A stretch of DNA of 64,000 nt from Hymenobacter amundsenii (lineage in GTDB: Bacteria; Bacteroidota; Bacteroidia; Cytophagales; Hymenobacteraceae), in assembly GCF_002204745.1 (NCBI RefSeq), contig NZ_NIRR01000006.1, forward strand, positions 62,001 through 126,000, given 5' to 3'. The notes under the pieces are model-generated. The model saw only the letters and a program-made list of their open reading frames with translations, did no database searches and was not told the DNA's origin. This document shows positions 46,204-54,148 of the stretch, piece after piece (position 1 is the first letter of the stretch; each line of letters opens with the position of its first letter). Position numbers and translations under genes: made by a program.

Positions 46204-46731
46204 ATGCTCCATTTTGCCCCCGCCACCGCCGCCGACGTGCCTGCGCTCAACCGCCTCGTGAACCGGGCCTACCGGGGCGAGGCCTCGGAGCAGGGCTGGA
46301 CCACCGAATCGGGCCTGCTGGCCGGCCAGCGCACCGACGAGGCCGATCTGCTGGAGCAACTGGCGTTACCCGGCGCCACCTTCCTGCTGGCCCGCCAAGC
46401 TGCCGACGGCATGTTGGTGGGCAGTGTATTCCTGCAAATTAAGGGGCCCGAATTGTACCTGGGCATGCTCTCCGTGGAGCCCACGCTCCAGGCCGGCGGC
46501 ATCGGCCGGCAGCTGGTGCAGGCCGCCGAAAGTCACGCCCGCACCCACGGCTGCACGGCCGTCCGCATGACCGTTATTTCGGTGCGCTCTGAGCTGCTGG
46601 CCTGGTACGCGCGCCTGGGCTACCAGCACACCCCGGCAACCGTAGCCTTCCCCACCGATACCCGCTTCGGCACGCCCCGCCAGCCCGAGCCGCTGGTGCT
46701 GCAAGTATTGCGGAAGGAAATAAGGGAATGA
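46204..46731 (+). CDS. GNAT family N-acetyltransferase
   Basis: 175 aa. The acetyl-CoA binding core is LYLGMLSVEPTLQAGGIGRQLVQAAES, with the later motif MTVISVRSELLAWYARLGYQ. The N-terminal part (FAPATAADVPALNRLVNRAY) is typical of the family. The substrate is unknown. It is divergent from the E1 gene (188 bases apart) and convergent with the MBL hydrolase gene, 57 bases apart. Confidence 0.92.
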   Translation: MLHFAPATAADVPALNRLVNRAYRGEASEQGWTTESGLLAGQRTDEADLLEQLALPGATFLLARQAADGMLVGSVFLQIKGPELYLGMLSVEPTLQAGGIGRQLVQAAESHARTHGCTAVRMTVISVRSELLAWYARLGYQHTPATVAFPTDTRFGTPRQPEPLVLQVLRKEIRE

Positions 46732-46788
46732 GTGGGGTAGGTAGGCACCTGAAAATCGAAAGACCATCCCACTCACTCCCCGCTTCAC

Positions 46789-47925
46789 TCATTTCCTCAC
46801 CGTTTCCCACCACCGCGTCTGGGGCAGTGGGCCGGCCCCTATCGTGACGGGCTGGCCTAGCTCGGGGGTGGTGAGCGTCTGGCCGAGGCGGATGGCGGCG
46901 GCTGAGGCCCGCTGCACGGAGCCGTTCCAGGGGTGGTTGGCCTCGGTGAACGCGCCCCAGTGCACGGGCAGCATCGCGGCGGCCCGCACGTCGAGGGAGG
47001 CCTGCACGCTCTGCTCGGGCAGCATGTGGATGTCGGCCCAGTGAGGGTCGTACTGGCCGCATTCCATCAGGGCCAGATCGAAGGGGCCGTGCTGGCGGCC
47101 GATGGCGGCGAAGTGCGGCCCGTAGCCCCCGTCGCCGCTGTAGAACACGCGGTGGCCGGGCGCTTTTACCACCCAGGAGCTCCAGGACGTGGAATTGCGG
47201 TTGGTGAGCCCCCGCCCCGAAAAGTGTCGGGCCGGGGTGCTGATGATGGTCAGGCCGGATACCTGCACCGAGTCGTTCCAGTCCAGCTCCCGGATGCGGG
47301 CGGTGTCCACGCCCCAGGCCCGCAGGTGGGCCGCCACGCCCAGCGGCACGAAGAACAGGCCCGTTTTGCCCTTGAGCTTGCCGATGGTTTCGTAGTCGAG
47401 GTGGTCGTAGTGGTCGTGGGAAATCAGCACGGCATCAATGGGTGGCAGCTGCTCGGTGCGGATGGGCACCCGGGAGTTGTAGCGGTTGGGCGTCAGCCAC
47501 GCAACCGGGCCCATATCCTGGCTCAGCATGGGGTCGATAAGGATATTGCGCCCCCCGATTTCAAGCAGGCTGGCCGAGTGTCCGAACCAGGTTACGCGTA
47601 GCAGTTCGGGCGTTTTGCGGGTGAGGCTAAGCGAATCGAGCAGGCGCATGGGCAGCGGACCGGGTGGGTTTTTGCCGGGCGTTTTCTTGAACAGAAACTC
47701 CCACATCACCGAGGCCATACTGCTGCCAGTCATCAGCTCGGTCGGAATCAGGTTCTTAAACTCCCCGTCCGCGTAATGGCCGCTGCGGGCAAACCGGGCC
47801 TTATCCGCCTTAGTCGGTTTGCCCCCGAACTGCGGACTCAGGCCCGCAAATGCCGCCCCGGCCACCAGTAGAATGGCCAGCAGGCTAATGAGGACTCGGA
47901 AAACGGGACGGCGGGTACGCTTCAT
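46789..47925 (-). CDS. MBL-fold metallo-hydrolase, membrane-anchored (NAPE-PLD-like/UlaG-like)
   Basis: 378 aa. A single N-terminal TM helix (VLISLLAILLVAGAAFAGL) is followed by the hydrolase. Metal-binding motif: VLISHDHYDHLDY. Other family marks: VTWFGHSASLLEIGGRNILIDPML, STPARHFSGRGLTNRNSTSW, FYSGDGGYGPHF, ECGQYDPHWADIHMLPEQSV and MLPVHWGAFTEANHPW. The family hydrolyses phosphodiester or lactone bonds; the substrate here is unknown. A paralogue lies just upstream on the same strand, separated by a repeat element. A TACCTTCT box is 18 bases upstream of the start. Confidence 0.92.
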   Translation of the reverse strand: MKRTRRPVFRVLISLLAILLVAGAAFAGLSPQFGGKPTKADKARFARSGHYADGEFKNLIPTELMTGSSMASVMWEFLFKKTPGKNPPGPLPMRLLDSLSLTRKTPELLRVTWFGHSASLLEIGGRNILIDPMLSQDMGPVAWLTPNRYNSRVPIRTEQLPPIDAVLISHDHYDHLDYETIGKLKGKTGLFFVPLGVAAHLRAWGVDTARIRELDWNDSVQVSGLTIISTPARHFSGRGLTNRNSTSWSSWVVKAPGHRVFYSGDGGYGPHFAAIGRQHGPFDLALMECGQYDPHWADIHMLPEQSVQASLDVRAAAMLPVHWGAFTEANHPWNGSVQRASAAAIRLGQTLTTPELGQPVTIGAGPLPQTRWWETVRK

Positions 47926-47961
47926 GCGGGCAGGCTAAAGGAGAAGGTAATTACAAATTCT

Positions 47962-48105
47962 AGAGAACGTCATGCTTGATCTGGCGTCCGCGCAGTCGAA
48001 GCATCTCTACCGCTTCGTAGCAGTCGTTCAACGAAGCGGTAGAGATGCTTCGACTTCGCTTAGCATGACGCCCTGATTGATTTCAAGCACTTTCTAAACA
48101 GCTTC
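47962..48105. repeat. MITE-like palindromic element, second copy
   Basis: Core arms CAGTCGAAGCATCTCTACCG and its inverse around 48017-48030 form a hairpin. The left part has AGAGAACGTCATGC, and the right end GATTGATTTCAAGCACTTTCTAAACAGCTTCA matches the right end of the element at 40161-40311. The left GAAGCTGTTTA end is absent. Confidence 0.7.
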
Positions 48106-48134
48106 AACGACGCGACGCGAATACGCGTCCCTTG

Positions 48135-49163
48135 TCAATCAAAATCCCACCACGCTTCCCGCCGCGGTGGCTGGCCCAGGGTGTAGGGCTCCCCGATGCG
48201 GGGCACCGTGACGGGCTGGCCAGCCGCGTCGGCGGCAACCAGCAGGCGCCGGATGGGCTCGTTCCAGGGGTGATAGGCCAGCGTGAACTTGGCCCAGTGC
48301 ACCGGCAGCAGCGTGGCCGCGCCCAGGTCGCGGGCGGCCTGCACTGTTTCTTCGGGCAAGGTATGGATGAGGTGCCAGTGCAGGTTGTACTGGCCGTTTT
48401 CGAGCAGGGCCAGATCGAACGGGCCGTACTGCTCCCCAATGGCTTTAAAGTGCGGGCCGTAGCCACTGTCGCCGCCCAGAAACAGGCGCGCCCCGGGCAG
48501 TTCCAGCACGTAGGAGGCCCACAGCGTCTGGCGCTGGGCCAGGCGGCCCGACATATGCTGGGCTGGGGTGGCCGTGAGCCGCACGCCCGGGGCCAGCTCC
48601 GTGGCTTCGTGCCAGTTGAGTTCCGTCAGCAGTTCGGGGGCGAAGTGCCAGGCCCGCAGGTGGCCCCCCACGCCCAGGGGCATCACCACCCGCTTCACCT
48701 TGCCGCGCAGCGCCAGCAGGGTAGCGTAGTCGAGGTGGTCGTAGTGGTCGTGGGTGAGCACCAGTACATCAATGGGCGGCAGGTCGGATACGCCGTAGGC
48801 ATCGGCCCCGGGGTAGGCTTTCACGGCGAAGGCGAAGGGCGAAGCGGCCCCGCTGAACACGGGGTCGACCAGGATAGTGAGCCCAGCGGCCCGAATCAGG
48901 TAAGACGAATGGCCGAACCAGACGATGTTGGGCGCGGCCGGGGCGGGCGCCCGCAAATCGGTGCGGACGGTGGGCACGGGCCGGGAGGGCGTCACGGTGG
49001 CGGGCTTGCGCAGGAAATCGAGCAGCATCCGGCTCATCGGGGCGTCGGAGGGGCTGAACCGGACGCCGTCCAGGTTCTCGAACCGCCCATCGGCGTAGTT
49101 GGGCAGGGCGGCAAACCGGCGTTGAGTTTCGCGCGACGGGGCCGCGCCAAAAGTTTTGAGCAT
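48135..49163 (-). CDS. MBL-fold metallo-hydrolase (paralogue)
   Basis: 342 aa. Metal motif VLTHDHYDHLDYATL. Other family marks: IVWFGHSSYLIRAAGLTILVDPVF, TATPAQHMSGR, FLGGDSGYGPHF, LENGQYNLHWHLIHTLPEET and LLPVHWAKFTLAYHPWNEPI. It lacks the N-terminal TM helix of the neighbouring paralogue, so it is probably cytoplasmic. The two genes are tandem with 209 bases between them that hold a repeat element, which suggests duplication. The substrate is unknown. Confidence 0.92.
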   Translation of the reverse strand: MLKTFGAAPSRETQRRFAALPNYADGRFENLDGVRFSPSDAPMSRMLLDFLRKPATVTPSRPVPTVRTDLRAPAPAAPNIVWFGHSSYLIRAAGLTILVDPVFSGAASPFAFAVKAYPGADAYGVSDLPPIDVLVLTHDHYDHLDYATLLALRGKVKRVVMPLGVGGHLRAWHFAPELLTELNWHEATELAPGVRLTATPAQHMSGRLAQRQTLWASYVLELPGARLFLGGDSGYGPHFKAIGEQYGPFDLALLENGQYNLHWHLIHTLPEETVQAARDLGAATLLPVHWAKFTLAYHPWNEPIRRLLVAADAAGQPVTVPRIGEPYTLGQPPRREAWWDFD

Positions 49164-49314
49164 CAGAGGCAGTAAAAGCAGGTGGTCCAGTAACAGGACG
49201 AAAACCAGCGGGTTTTACTTTAACGGTGGGCAGAAGCTAGCCTAAGCTGCGGAGTGGGTTGGCTGTTATACCCTCGCTCCGGTCGGCTACTGGCCGAAAC
49301 CCACCAGCGTTTTT

Positions 49315-49322
49315 TACCTTTG
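49315..49322 (+). promoter_or_regulatory. TAnnTTTG -7 box next to the hemF start
   Basis: TACCTTTG lies five bases before the ATG at 49328, so the hemF mRNA would have almost no leader. Confidence 0.5.
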
Positions 49323-49327
49323 CGCCG

Positions 49328-50305
49328 ATGTCCATTATGCCTGCTTCCGCTCCATTTCCTACGCCTACCACGCAGCCCCGTTTCCGCGACACCGTGGAGG
49401 CCTGGATGCGCCAGTTTCAGGACTGGCTCTGCGCCGAATTGGAGGCCACCGACGGCACTGGCCGTTTCCGCGAAGACGCCTGGCAGCACCACGGCGGCGG
49501 TGGCGGGCGCAGCCGGGTGCTTACCGAAGGCACCATTATCGAAAAGGGTGGGGTGAATTTTTCGGGCGTGGAGGGCACCATGAGTGAGCAGGCTGCCCGG
49601 GTGCTGCTCATGCCCGACCCGAACTACTTCGCCACCGGCGTGAGCGTGGTGCAGCACCCGCGCAGTCCCTGGGTGCCGATATCGCACATGAACGTGCGCT
49701 ACTTCGAGGCCGGCAATGGCGAAGCCTGGTTCGGCGGCGGCCTCGACCTGACCCCCATTTACGTGGACGAGCAGCAGGCCCACTGGTTCCACGCCCAGAT
49801 TGCCGCTGTCTGCCAGCAGCACCACCCTGACTACTACCCGCGCTTTAAAAAGTGGGCCGACGAGTACTTCTTCATCCCGCACCGCCAGGAAACCCGGGGC
49901 GTGGGCGGCATCTTCTTCGACCGCCTGCTAGTGGGCAAGGAAGCCGACGCCGAAAGCCTGTTCGCCTTCGTGCGGGCCGTGGCCGAGGTGTATGGCCGTA
50001 CCTACACGGAGCTCATGCGCCGCAATGCCGCCCGCTCCTACTCCGCCGCCGAAAAGCAGTGGCAGCTGGTGCGCCGGGGCCGCTACGCCGAGTTCAACCT
50101 GGCCATCGACCGCGGCACCCGCTTCGGCCTCGAAACCGGGGGCCGCACCGAAAGCATCCTCATGAGCCTGCCGCCCCAGTGCGAGTGGCATTACAACCAG
50201 CCGCCCGCCCCCGGCTCGCCGGAAGAAGCCACCCAGCAGTGGCTGCGCCCGGGTATCGACTGGCTCGGGCAGCCGGCTACCGCCCCTGAAACCGCCGGCC
50301 AGTGA
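49328..50305 (+). CDS. hemF: Oxygen-dependent coproporphyrinogen III oxidase
   Basis: 325 aa from ATG 49328 (ATG 49337 is also possible). It oxidatively decarboxylates coproporphyrinogen III to protoporphyrinogen IX using O2, so it points to aerobic heme synthesis. Conserved blocks: GGGGRSRVLTEGTIIEKGGVNFS, TGVSVVQHPRSPWVPISHMNVRYF, AWFGGGLDLTPIYV, KWADEYFFIPHRQETRGVGGIFFD, RRGRYAEFNLAIDRGTRFGL and TESILMSLPP. The PAP2 gene starts within its stop codon (GTGA), so the two are translationally coupled. Confidence 0.96.
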   Translation: MSIMPASAPFPTPTTQPRFRDTVEAWMRQFQDWLCAELEATDGTGRFREDAWQHHGGGGGRSRVLTEGTIIEKGGVNFSGVEGTMSEQAARVLLMPDPNYFATGVSVVQHPRSPWVPISHMNVRYFEAGNGEAWFGGGLDLTPIYVDEQQAHWFHAQIAAVCQQHHPDYYPRFKKWADEYFFIPHRQETRGVGGIFFDRLLVGKEADAESLFAFVRAVAEVYGRTYTELMRRNAARSYSAAEKQWQLVRRGRYAEFNLAIDRGTRFGLETGGRTESILMSLPPQCEWHYNQPPAPGSPEEATQQWLRPGIDWLGQPATAPETAGQ

Positions 50306-50892
50306 TTGAGCAGCTCCAGGCCCTGGACCGCTGGCTGCTGGTGGCGGCCAACTCCCACCGCACCCCCGCCCTCGATAAGTGGATGGTGTTTTTCACTGAG
50401 CGCTTCGTCTGGTTTCCGGCCTACCTGATGCTGATTGTGGTGCTCAGCTACTATTACGGCCGCCGCGTGCGGTTGCTGCTGCCGCTGCTGCTGCTGAGCG
50501 TGGGCCTAGCCGATGCCATTTCCAGCCGCTTCTTCAAGCCCTACTTTGGCCGCCTCCGCCCCTGCCACGACCCCGATTTGTCGGCGGCCCTCAACCTGGT
50601 GAACGGCTGCGGTGGGCAGTTCGGCTTCATTTCCTCCCACGCTGCCAATGCCTTTGCCCTGGCCGTGTTCATGGCGCTGGTGCTGCCCCGACGTTTCCGG
50701 GTGGCCAAATGGCTGTTTTTCGGCTGGGCTGCAATCGTGAGCTACAGCCGTATCTATCTGGCCGCCCACTACACCTCCGACGTGCTGGCCGGGGCCCTGC
50801 TCGGTACGCTCACGGCCTGGGCCTGCGCCACCGCCTACGAGCGGCTGGCTGCCCGCTTCTGGCCGGCCCAGGAGGTTGAATCAGGGGTTTGA
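50302..50892 (+). CDS. PAP2 superfamily membrane phosphatase
   Basis: 196 aa from GTG 50302, overlapping the hemF stop by four bases. The three PAP2 motifs are present: KPYFGRLRPCHDP (KxxxxxxRP), FISSHAANAFAL (PSGH-like, here SSHA) and SRIYLAAHYTSDVLAG (SRxxxxxHxxxD). Several TM helices. It may remove phosphate from undecaprenyl diphosphate or phosphatidic acid; the exact substrate is unknown. Its link to hemF is positional. A hairpin terminator follows. Confidence 0.93.
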   Translation: MIEQLQALDRWLLVAANSHRTPALDKWMVFFTERFVWFPAYLMLIVVLSYYYGRRVRLLLPLLLLSVGLADAISSRFFKPYFGRLRPCHDPDLSAALNLVNGCGGQFGFISSHAANAFALAVFMALVLPRRFRVAKWLFFGWAAIVSYSRIYLAAHYTSDVLAGALLGTLTAWACATAYERLAARFWPAQEVESGV

Positions 50893-50924
50893 ACGGACGG
50901 TGTCCGATGATCTTATAATCCAGC

Positions 50925-50960
50925 AAAAAGCCACTTCCGTTGAACCGGAAGTGGCTTTTT
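50925..50960. terminator. Bidirectional rho-independent terminator
   Basis: AAAAAGCCACTTCCG and its inverse flank a six-base loop, with A- and T-runs on the two sides. It serves the PAP2 gene and the small convergent gene. Confidence 0.9.
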
Positions 50961-50978
50961 CACGCGTGGCAACCGGCT

Positions 50979-51179
50979 TTATTCGGCTGGCTCGCGGTTG
51001 CCGGTGTGGCCGTCGCCCTCGTCGCCGTGGCCTGGCTGGCTGGTTTCCTTGGAGTTGTGGCGGTCGTCCTGGGAGAGGGAGCGGTTTAAGTCCACCGACT
51101 CCTTAATTTTGCCGTCTTCGTCGCGGCGGATGTAGCGCTTATCGCCCGGGGTAGGTTCTATTTCTTCGCGTTTCGACAT
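50979..51179 (-). CDS. Small hydrophilic hypothetical protein
   Basis: 66 aa, very polar and charged (MSKREEIEPTPGDKRYIRRD at the start, PGHGDEGDGHTGNREPAE at the end), with no TM or cysteine; probably disordered. A terminator lies right after its stop, which supports a real transcript. Function unknown. Confidence 0.65.
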   Translation of the reverse strand: MSKREEIEPTPGDKRYIRRDEDGKIKESVDLNRSLSQDDRHNSKETSQPGHGDEGDGHTGNREPAE

Positions 51180-51294
51180 GGCGTTGGTTTTTTGGTATGG
51201 TTAACTGTACGCAGTAGACAGCCAATGTGTTAGCTTCGTCCGGCGGCAGACGGTGTTCGGCAAGTCGCGGCCCCAATTTTTCGCAATTACCCGC

Positions 51295-51849
51295 GTGCCC
51301 AAACTGCCTCCCCGCCGCTTCCTGTTCCTGCTCGGCAGTACTCGCCGCGCCGGCAACAGCGAATTGCTGGCCCGCCACGCGGCCCGGTTTCTGCCCGCCA
51401 CCACCGAGCAACAATGGCTGTTTCTGGCTGATTTCGACCTGCCGCCGTTCGTAGATCTACGCCACGATGCCCCCTATCCCGTCCCCACCGAACCGGCCAA
51501 AACACTGCTCGACGCCACGCTGTGGGCCACCGATCTGGTGCTGGTAACGCCCCTCTACTGGTACACCGTTTCAGTACCGGCCAAGCTCTACCTCGATTAC
51601 TGGAGTGCCTGGCTACGCACGCCCGGCGTGGAGTTTAAGGGCCGGATGCGGGATAAAACCTTCTGGGCCGTAGTCGTCAGCAGCGGCAGCGCCGAGGAAG
51701 CCCTGCCCCTGCGCGAAACCCTCCAGCTCAGCGCTAACTACATGGGCATGCCCTGGGGTGGCTACTTGCTGGGCAACGGCTCCCGCCCCGGCGACGTGCT
51801 CCGGGATGCGGCCGCGTTACGGACGGCGGAAAGCTTCTTCGGCGGCTAG
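51295..51849 (+). CDS. NADPH-dependent FMN reductase / flavodoxin-fold oxidoreductase
   Basis: 184 aa from GTG 51295, just before the conserved FLFLLGSTRRAGNSELLARH, the FMN phosphate-binding loop; a GTG at 51253 would add 14 residues. Further family motifs are TDLVLVTPLYWYTVSVPAKLYLDYW and FWAVVVSSGSAEEALPL. It is predicted to bind FMN and reduce quinones or other acceptors; the partner is unknown. Convergent with the serine hydrolase gene. Confidence 0.87.
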   Translation: MPKLPPRRFLFLLGSTRRAGNSELLARHAARFLPATTEQQWLFLADFDLPPFVDLRHDAPYPVPTEPAKTLLDATLWATDLVLVTPLYWYTVSVPAKLYLDYWSAWLRTPGVEFKGRMRDKTFWAVVVSSGSAEEALPLRETLQLSANYMGMPWGGYLLGNGSRPGDVLRDAAALRTAESFFGG

Positions 51850-51862
51850 GCCGACCTTCCGC

Positions 51863-52912
51863 TCACTTGATGGCCCCGTACACGGCATCTCCTATTTTTT
51901 CCAGGTCGCCGGTGTCGGTGTTGCAGAGGATGATGACGGCAGTGGTGAAATCGGGCGTGGTCAGGAGCAGAGAGTTGAAGCCATCGATGCTGCCGCGGCG
52001 CTCCAGCACCGGACGGGGAAACGTACGGTCGTTGTAGTAAAAACCGATGGTGGGGCGGCCCCGGGTGTAATCAAGAAAGTCAGGCTGCTGGGGCTGGGTC
52101 AGGAGCCGTTGGGTGGTTTGGGGCCGGAGCAGGCGGTTGGTTTGCAACGCTTCCACCAGCTTAGCCAAGTCGCCGACTGTTGAATAAACGGCCCCCGCGC
52201 CCGCGTAATTCGAAAGCTCCCGCGAATCATTTTGCAGTGGTTCTTTGGGGTTTCCCTCCCCGAAAGTATAGTTGTGGTAGCCGTAGGCCAGGTTCGGAAC
52301 GATGCGGCTGTCAGTCAGAACGCCGGTGTTTTTCATGTCCAGCGGCGTCAGAATGGCTTCCTGCAAGAGCACCGGAAACGACTTACCAGAAACTACTTCC
52401 AGCACCCGGGTCAGCAGGATATAATCGACGTTGTTGTAATTAAAAACGGGGGTTGGCTTTGCCTCATCCCGAACCACGTAAGTCCGCACAAATTCCGCCG
52501 TTGGCAGCCGGGTGGTGTAGACGTTTACCGGCTCATTTTTTAAACCGGAGTAATGAGTCAACAGACTCAAAAGCGTAACATTCCGGCAGTCGGGCGGGAG
52601 GTCGGGCAGGTAAGCCGCCGCTTTATCCGTCAGCTTCAGCCGGCCCTGCTCCTGCAGTTGCAGCACCAGCAGCGCGGTCAGCGTCTTGGTCATGGAGGCA
52701 ATCGGGAACCGGGTGCTGTCAGTAACCGGCACTGCAAATTGCCAGTTGGCCCGGCCCCGGTTCACGCGGGCCACCACCCGGCCGTGCTGCACCACCAGCG
52801 CCGCCCCGCTGAAACGGCCGGCAGCCGCCTCAGCGGCCAGGATGTCTTCCACCGGATGCTGGGCGGCCACGGGCCAGGGAAGCAGTAGTAAAACCAGTAA
52901 CAGATAGCGCAT
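51863..52912 (-). CDS. Serine hydrolase, class C beta-lactamase-like
   Basis: 349 aa with a signal peptide (MRYLLLVLLLLPWPVAAQ), so periplasmic. The SxxK nucleophile motif is ASMTKTLTALLVLQ and the YxN motif is FNYNNVDYILL. The third motif is likely in the GSIDGFN region (RRGSIDGFNSLLL). Members include esterases, D-amino acid peptidases and beta-lactamases; the substrate cannot be predicted. Confidence 0.92.
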   Translation of the reverse strand: MRYLLLVLLLLPWPVAAQHPVEDILAAEAAAGRFSGAALVVQHGRVVARVNRGRANWQFAVPVTDSTRFPIASMTKTLTALLVLQLQEQGRLKLTDKAAAYLPDLPPDCRNVTLLSLLTHYSGLKNEPVNVYTTRLPTAEFVRTYVVRDEAKPTPVFNYNNVDYILLTRVLEVVSGKSFPVLLQEAILTPLDMKNTGVLTDSRIVPNLAYGYHNYTFGEGNPKEPLQNDSRELSNYAGAGAVYSTVGDLAKLVEALQTNRLLRPQTTQRLLTQPQQPDFLDYTRGRPTIGFYYNDRTFPRPVLERRGSIDGFNSLLLTTPDFTTAVIILCNTDTGDLEKIGDAVYGAIK

Positions 52913-52977
52913 AAGGCGCTGAAAGTACGACGGCCGTTTCGATTACGCCTCACTTGGCGGGCGCGTGCAACACGCCC

Positions 52978-53568
52978 CTACTTCCCTAATAGCTTGGCCA
53001 CGTACTTGCCCACGATGTCGAATTCCAGGTTCACCCGGTCGCCGGGGCGCAGGTCCTGGAAGGTGGTGTGCTCGTAGGTGTAGGGAATGATGGCGACGCT
53101 GAAACCGTCGTCGGTGCTGTTGAAGCAGGTGAGGCTGGTGCCGTTGATGCAGATGGAGCCTTTTTCCACCGTCACGCGGCCGGGGCCGGCTTCGTGGCGG
53201 AAGCGGTAGAGCCAGCTGCCGTTCTGGTCCTCCACCGACTCGCAGGTGGCGGTCAGGTCGACGTGACCCTGCACGATGTGGCCGTCGAAGCGGCCGTTGG
53301 CGGCCAGGCAGCGCTCCAGGTTCACGCGGCGGCCGGGGGTCCAACTGCTCAGGTTGGTCTTTTGCAGCGTTTCATCAATGGCCGTGACGACGTGGGTGCC
53401 GGCCGCGCCTTCGAGGGCTACCACCGTCAGGCATACGCCATCGTGGGCCACGCTCTGGTCAATTTTGAGCTCCGCAGCGAAGTCAGATTCAACCGTGAAA
53501 TGGATGTTGGTACCCTCGCGCCGCACATCGGTAATGGTGCCTAAAGTTTCGATGATGCCAGTGAACAT
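52978..53568 (-). CDS. ribE: Riboflavin synthase alpha chain
   Basis: 196 aa, the normal length. Two homologous lumazine-binding halves: MFTGIIETLGTITDVRREG... with SVAHDGVCLTVV, and GHIVQGHVDLTATCESVEDQ... with GSICINGTSLTCF. It dismutates two 6,7-dimethyl-8-ribityllumazine molecules to riboflavin. Other rib genes are not adjacent, and no FMN riboswitch was seen in the 37 bases to the upstream gene. Confidence 0.96.
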   Translation of the reverse strand: MFTGIIETLGTITDVRREGTNIHFTVESDFAAELKIDQSVAHDGVCLTVVALEGAAGTHVVTAIDETLQKTNLSSWTPGRRVNLERCLAANGRFDGHIVQGHVDLTATCESVEDQNGSWLYRFRHEAGPGRVTVEKGSICINGTSLTCFNSTDDGFSVAIIPYTYEHTTFQDLRPGDRVNLEFDIVGKYVAKLLGK

Positions 53569-53605
53569 GAAGTGTTGTGTTGGTTTTCGTGATTTGACAA
53601 TCCAT

Positions 53606-54148
53606 CTATATAACCGTCCAACCAGCCCGAATTGGTATGTTCCCGCGATTATAGATATGGCTTTGGATTTTCAGTGGCTTAAACATTGTCTTAATTTTTG
53701 TGACAAGATTTTGCCGATTAGTTACCCGATTCTGCCGCTTAAATCTGGATTCGTTAGCAAACAAGTCTTCTTCAAGAAACAGTACTAGTTCCAACTTGTC
53801 AGGCAGCGGCACCAGATATTCTGCCAGGGGCAATATATCTGCGCGTCCTGTTCTGAGTCCTAAGTATAGTCCGCTGATAGTATGCAAGGTTTTTTGTCCA
53901 ACCTCCTCAGCTAATTCGCCGGTAGTGATGCGTTTACGATTCTCAACGTCATAGCCTCGAAAGTCCTTTATCTCCACTAATATTAGCCGCCGGTTACGCG
54001 GGTCAGCGGCTACGATATCTACTGCTTTCAGGTCTCTGAAATGCCGGTCAAGCTCTTGCTTGTAGAACCCATTTTCCGCGTCGTACTTCAATGCGACCCA
54101 CTCGTTCGGAAAAGAAAGCGTCAGATTACCTTCAGTTATCGTTGGCAT
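53606..54148 (-). CDS. PD-(D/E)XK-like small protein, partner of the ATPase
   Basis: 180 aa. The pattern VDIVAAD (Asp44) followed by LILVEIKDF (Glu59-x-Lys61) and then a helix EEVGQKTLHTISGL resembles the active core of PD-(D/E)XK nucleases. The N-terminus (FPNEWVALKYDAENGFYKQE) resembles small uncharacterised proteins of that group. No signal or TM. Its start overlaps the ATPase stop by 17 bases, so the two are co-expressed. DNA composition is much poorer in G/C than the flanks, which suggests transfer. Nuclease activity is an inference. Confidence 0.7.
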   Translation of the reverse strand: MPTITEGNLTLSFPNEWVALKYDAENGFYKQELDRHFRDLKAVDIVAADPRNRRLILVEIKDFRGYDVENRKRITTGELAEEVGQKTLHTISGLYLGLRTGRADILPLAEYLVPLPDKLELVLFLEEDLFANESRFKRQNRVTNRQNLVTKIKTMFKPLKIQSHIYNRGNIPIRAGWTVI

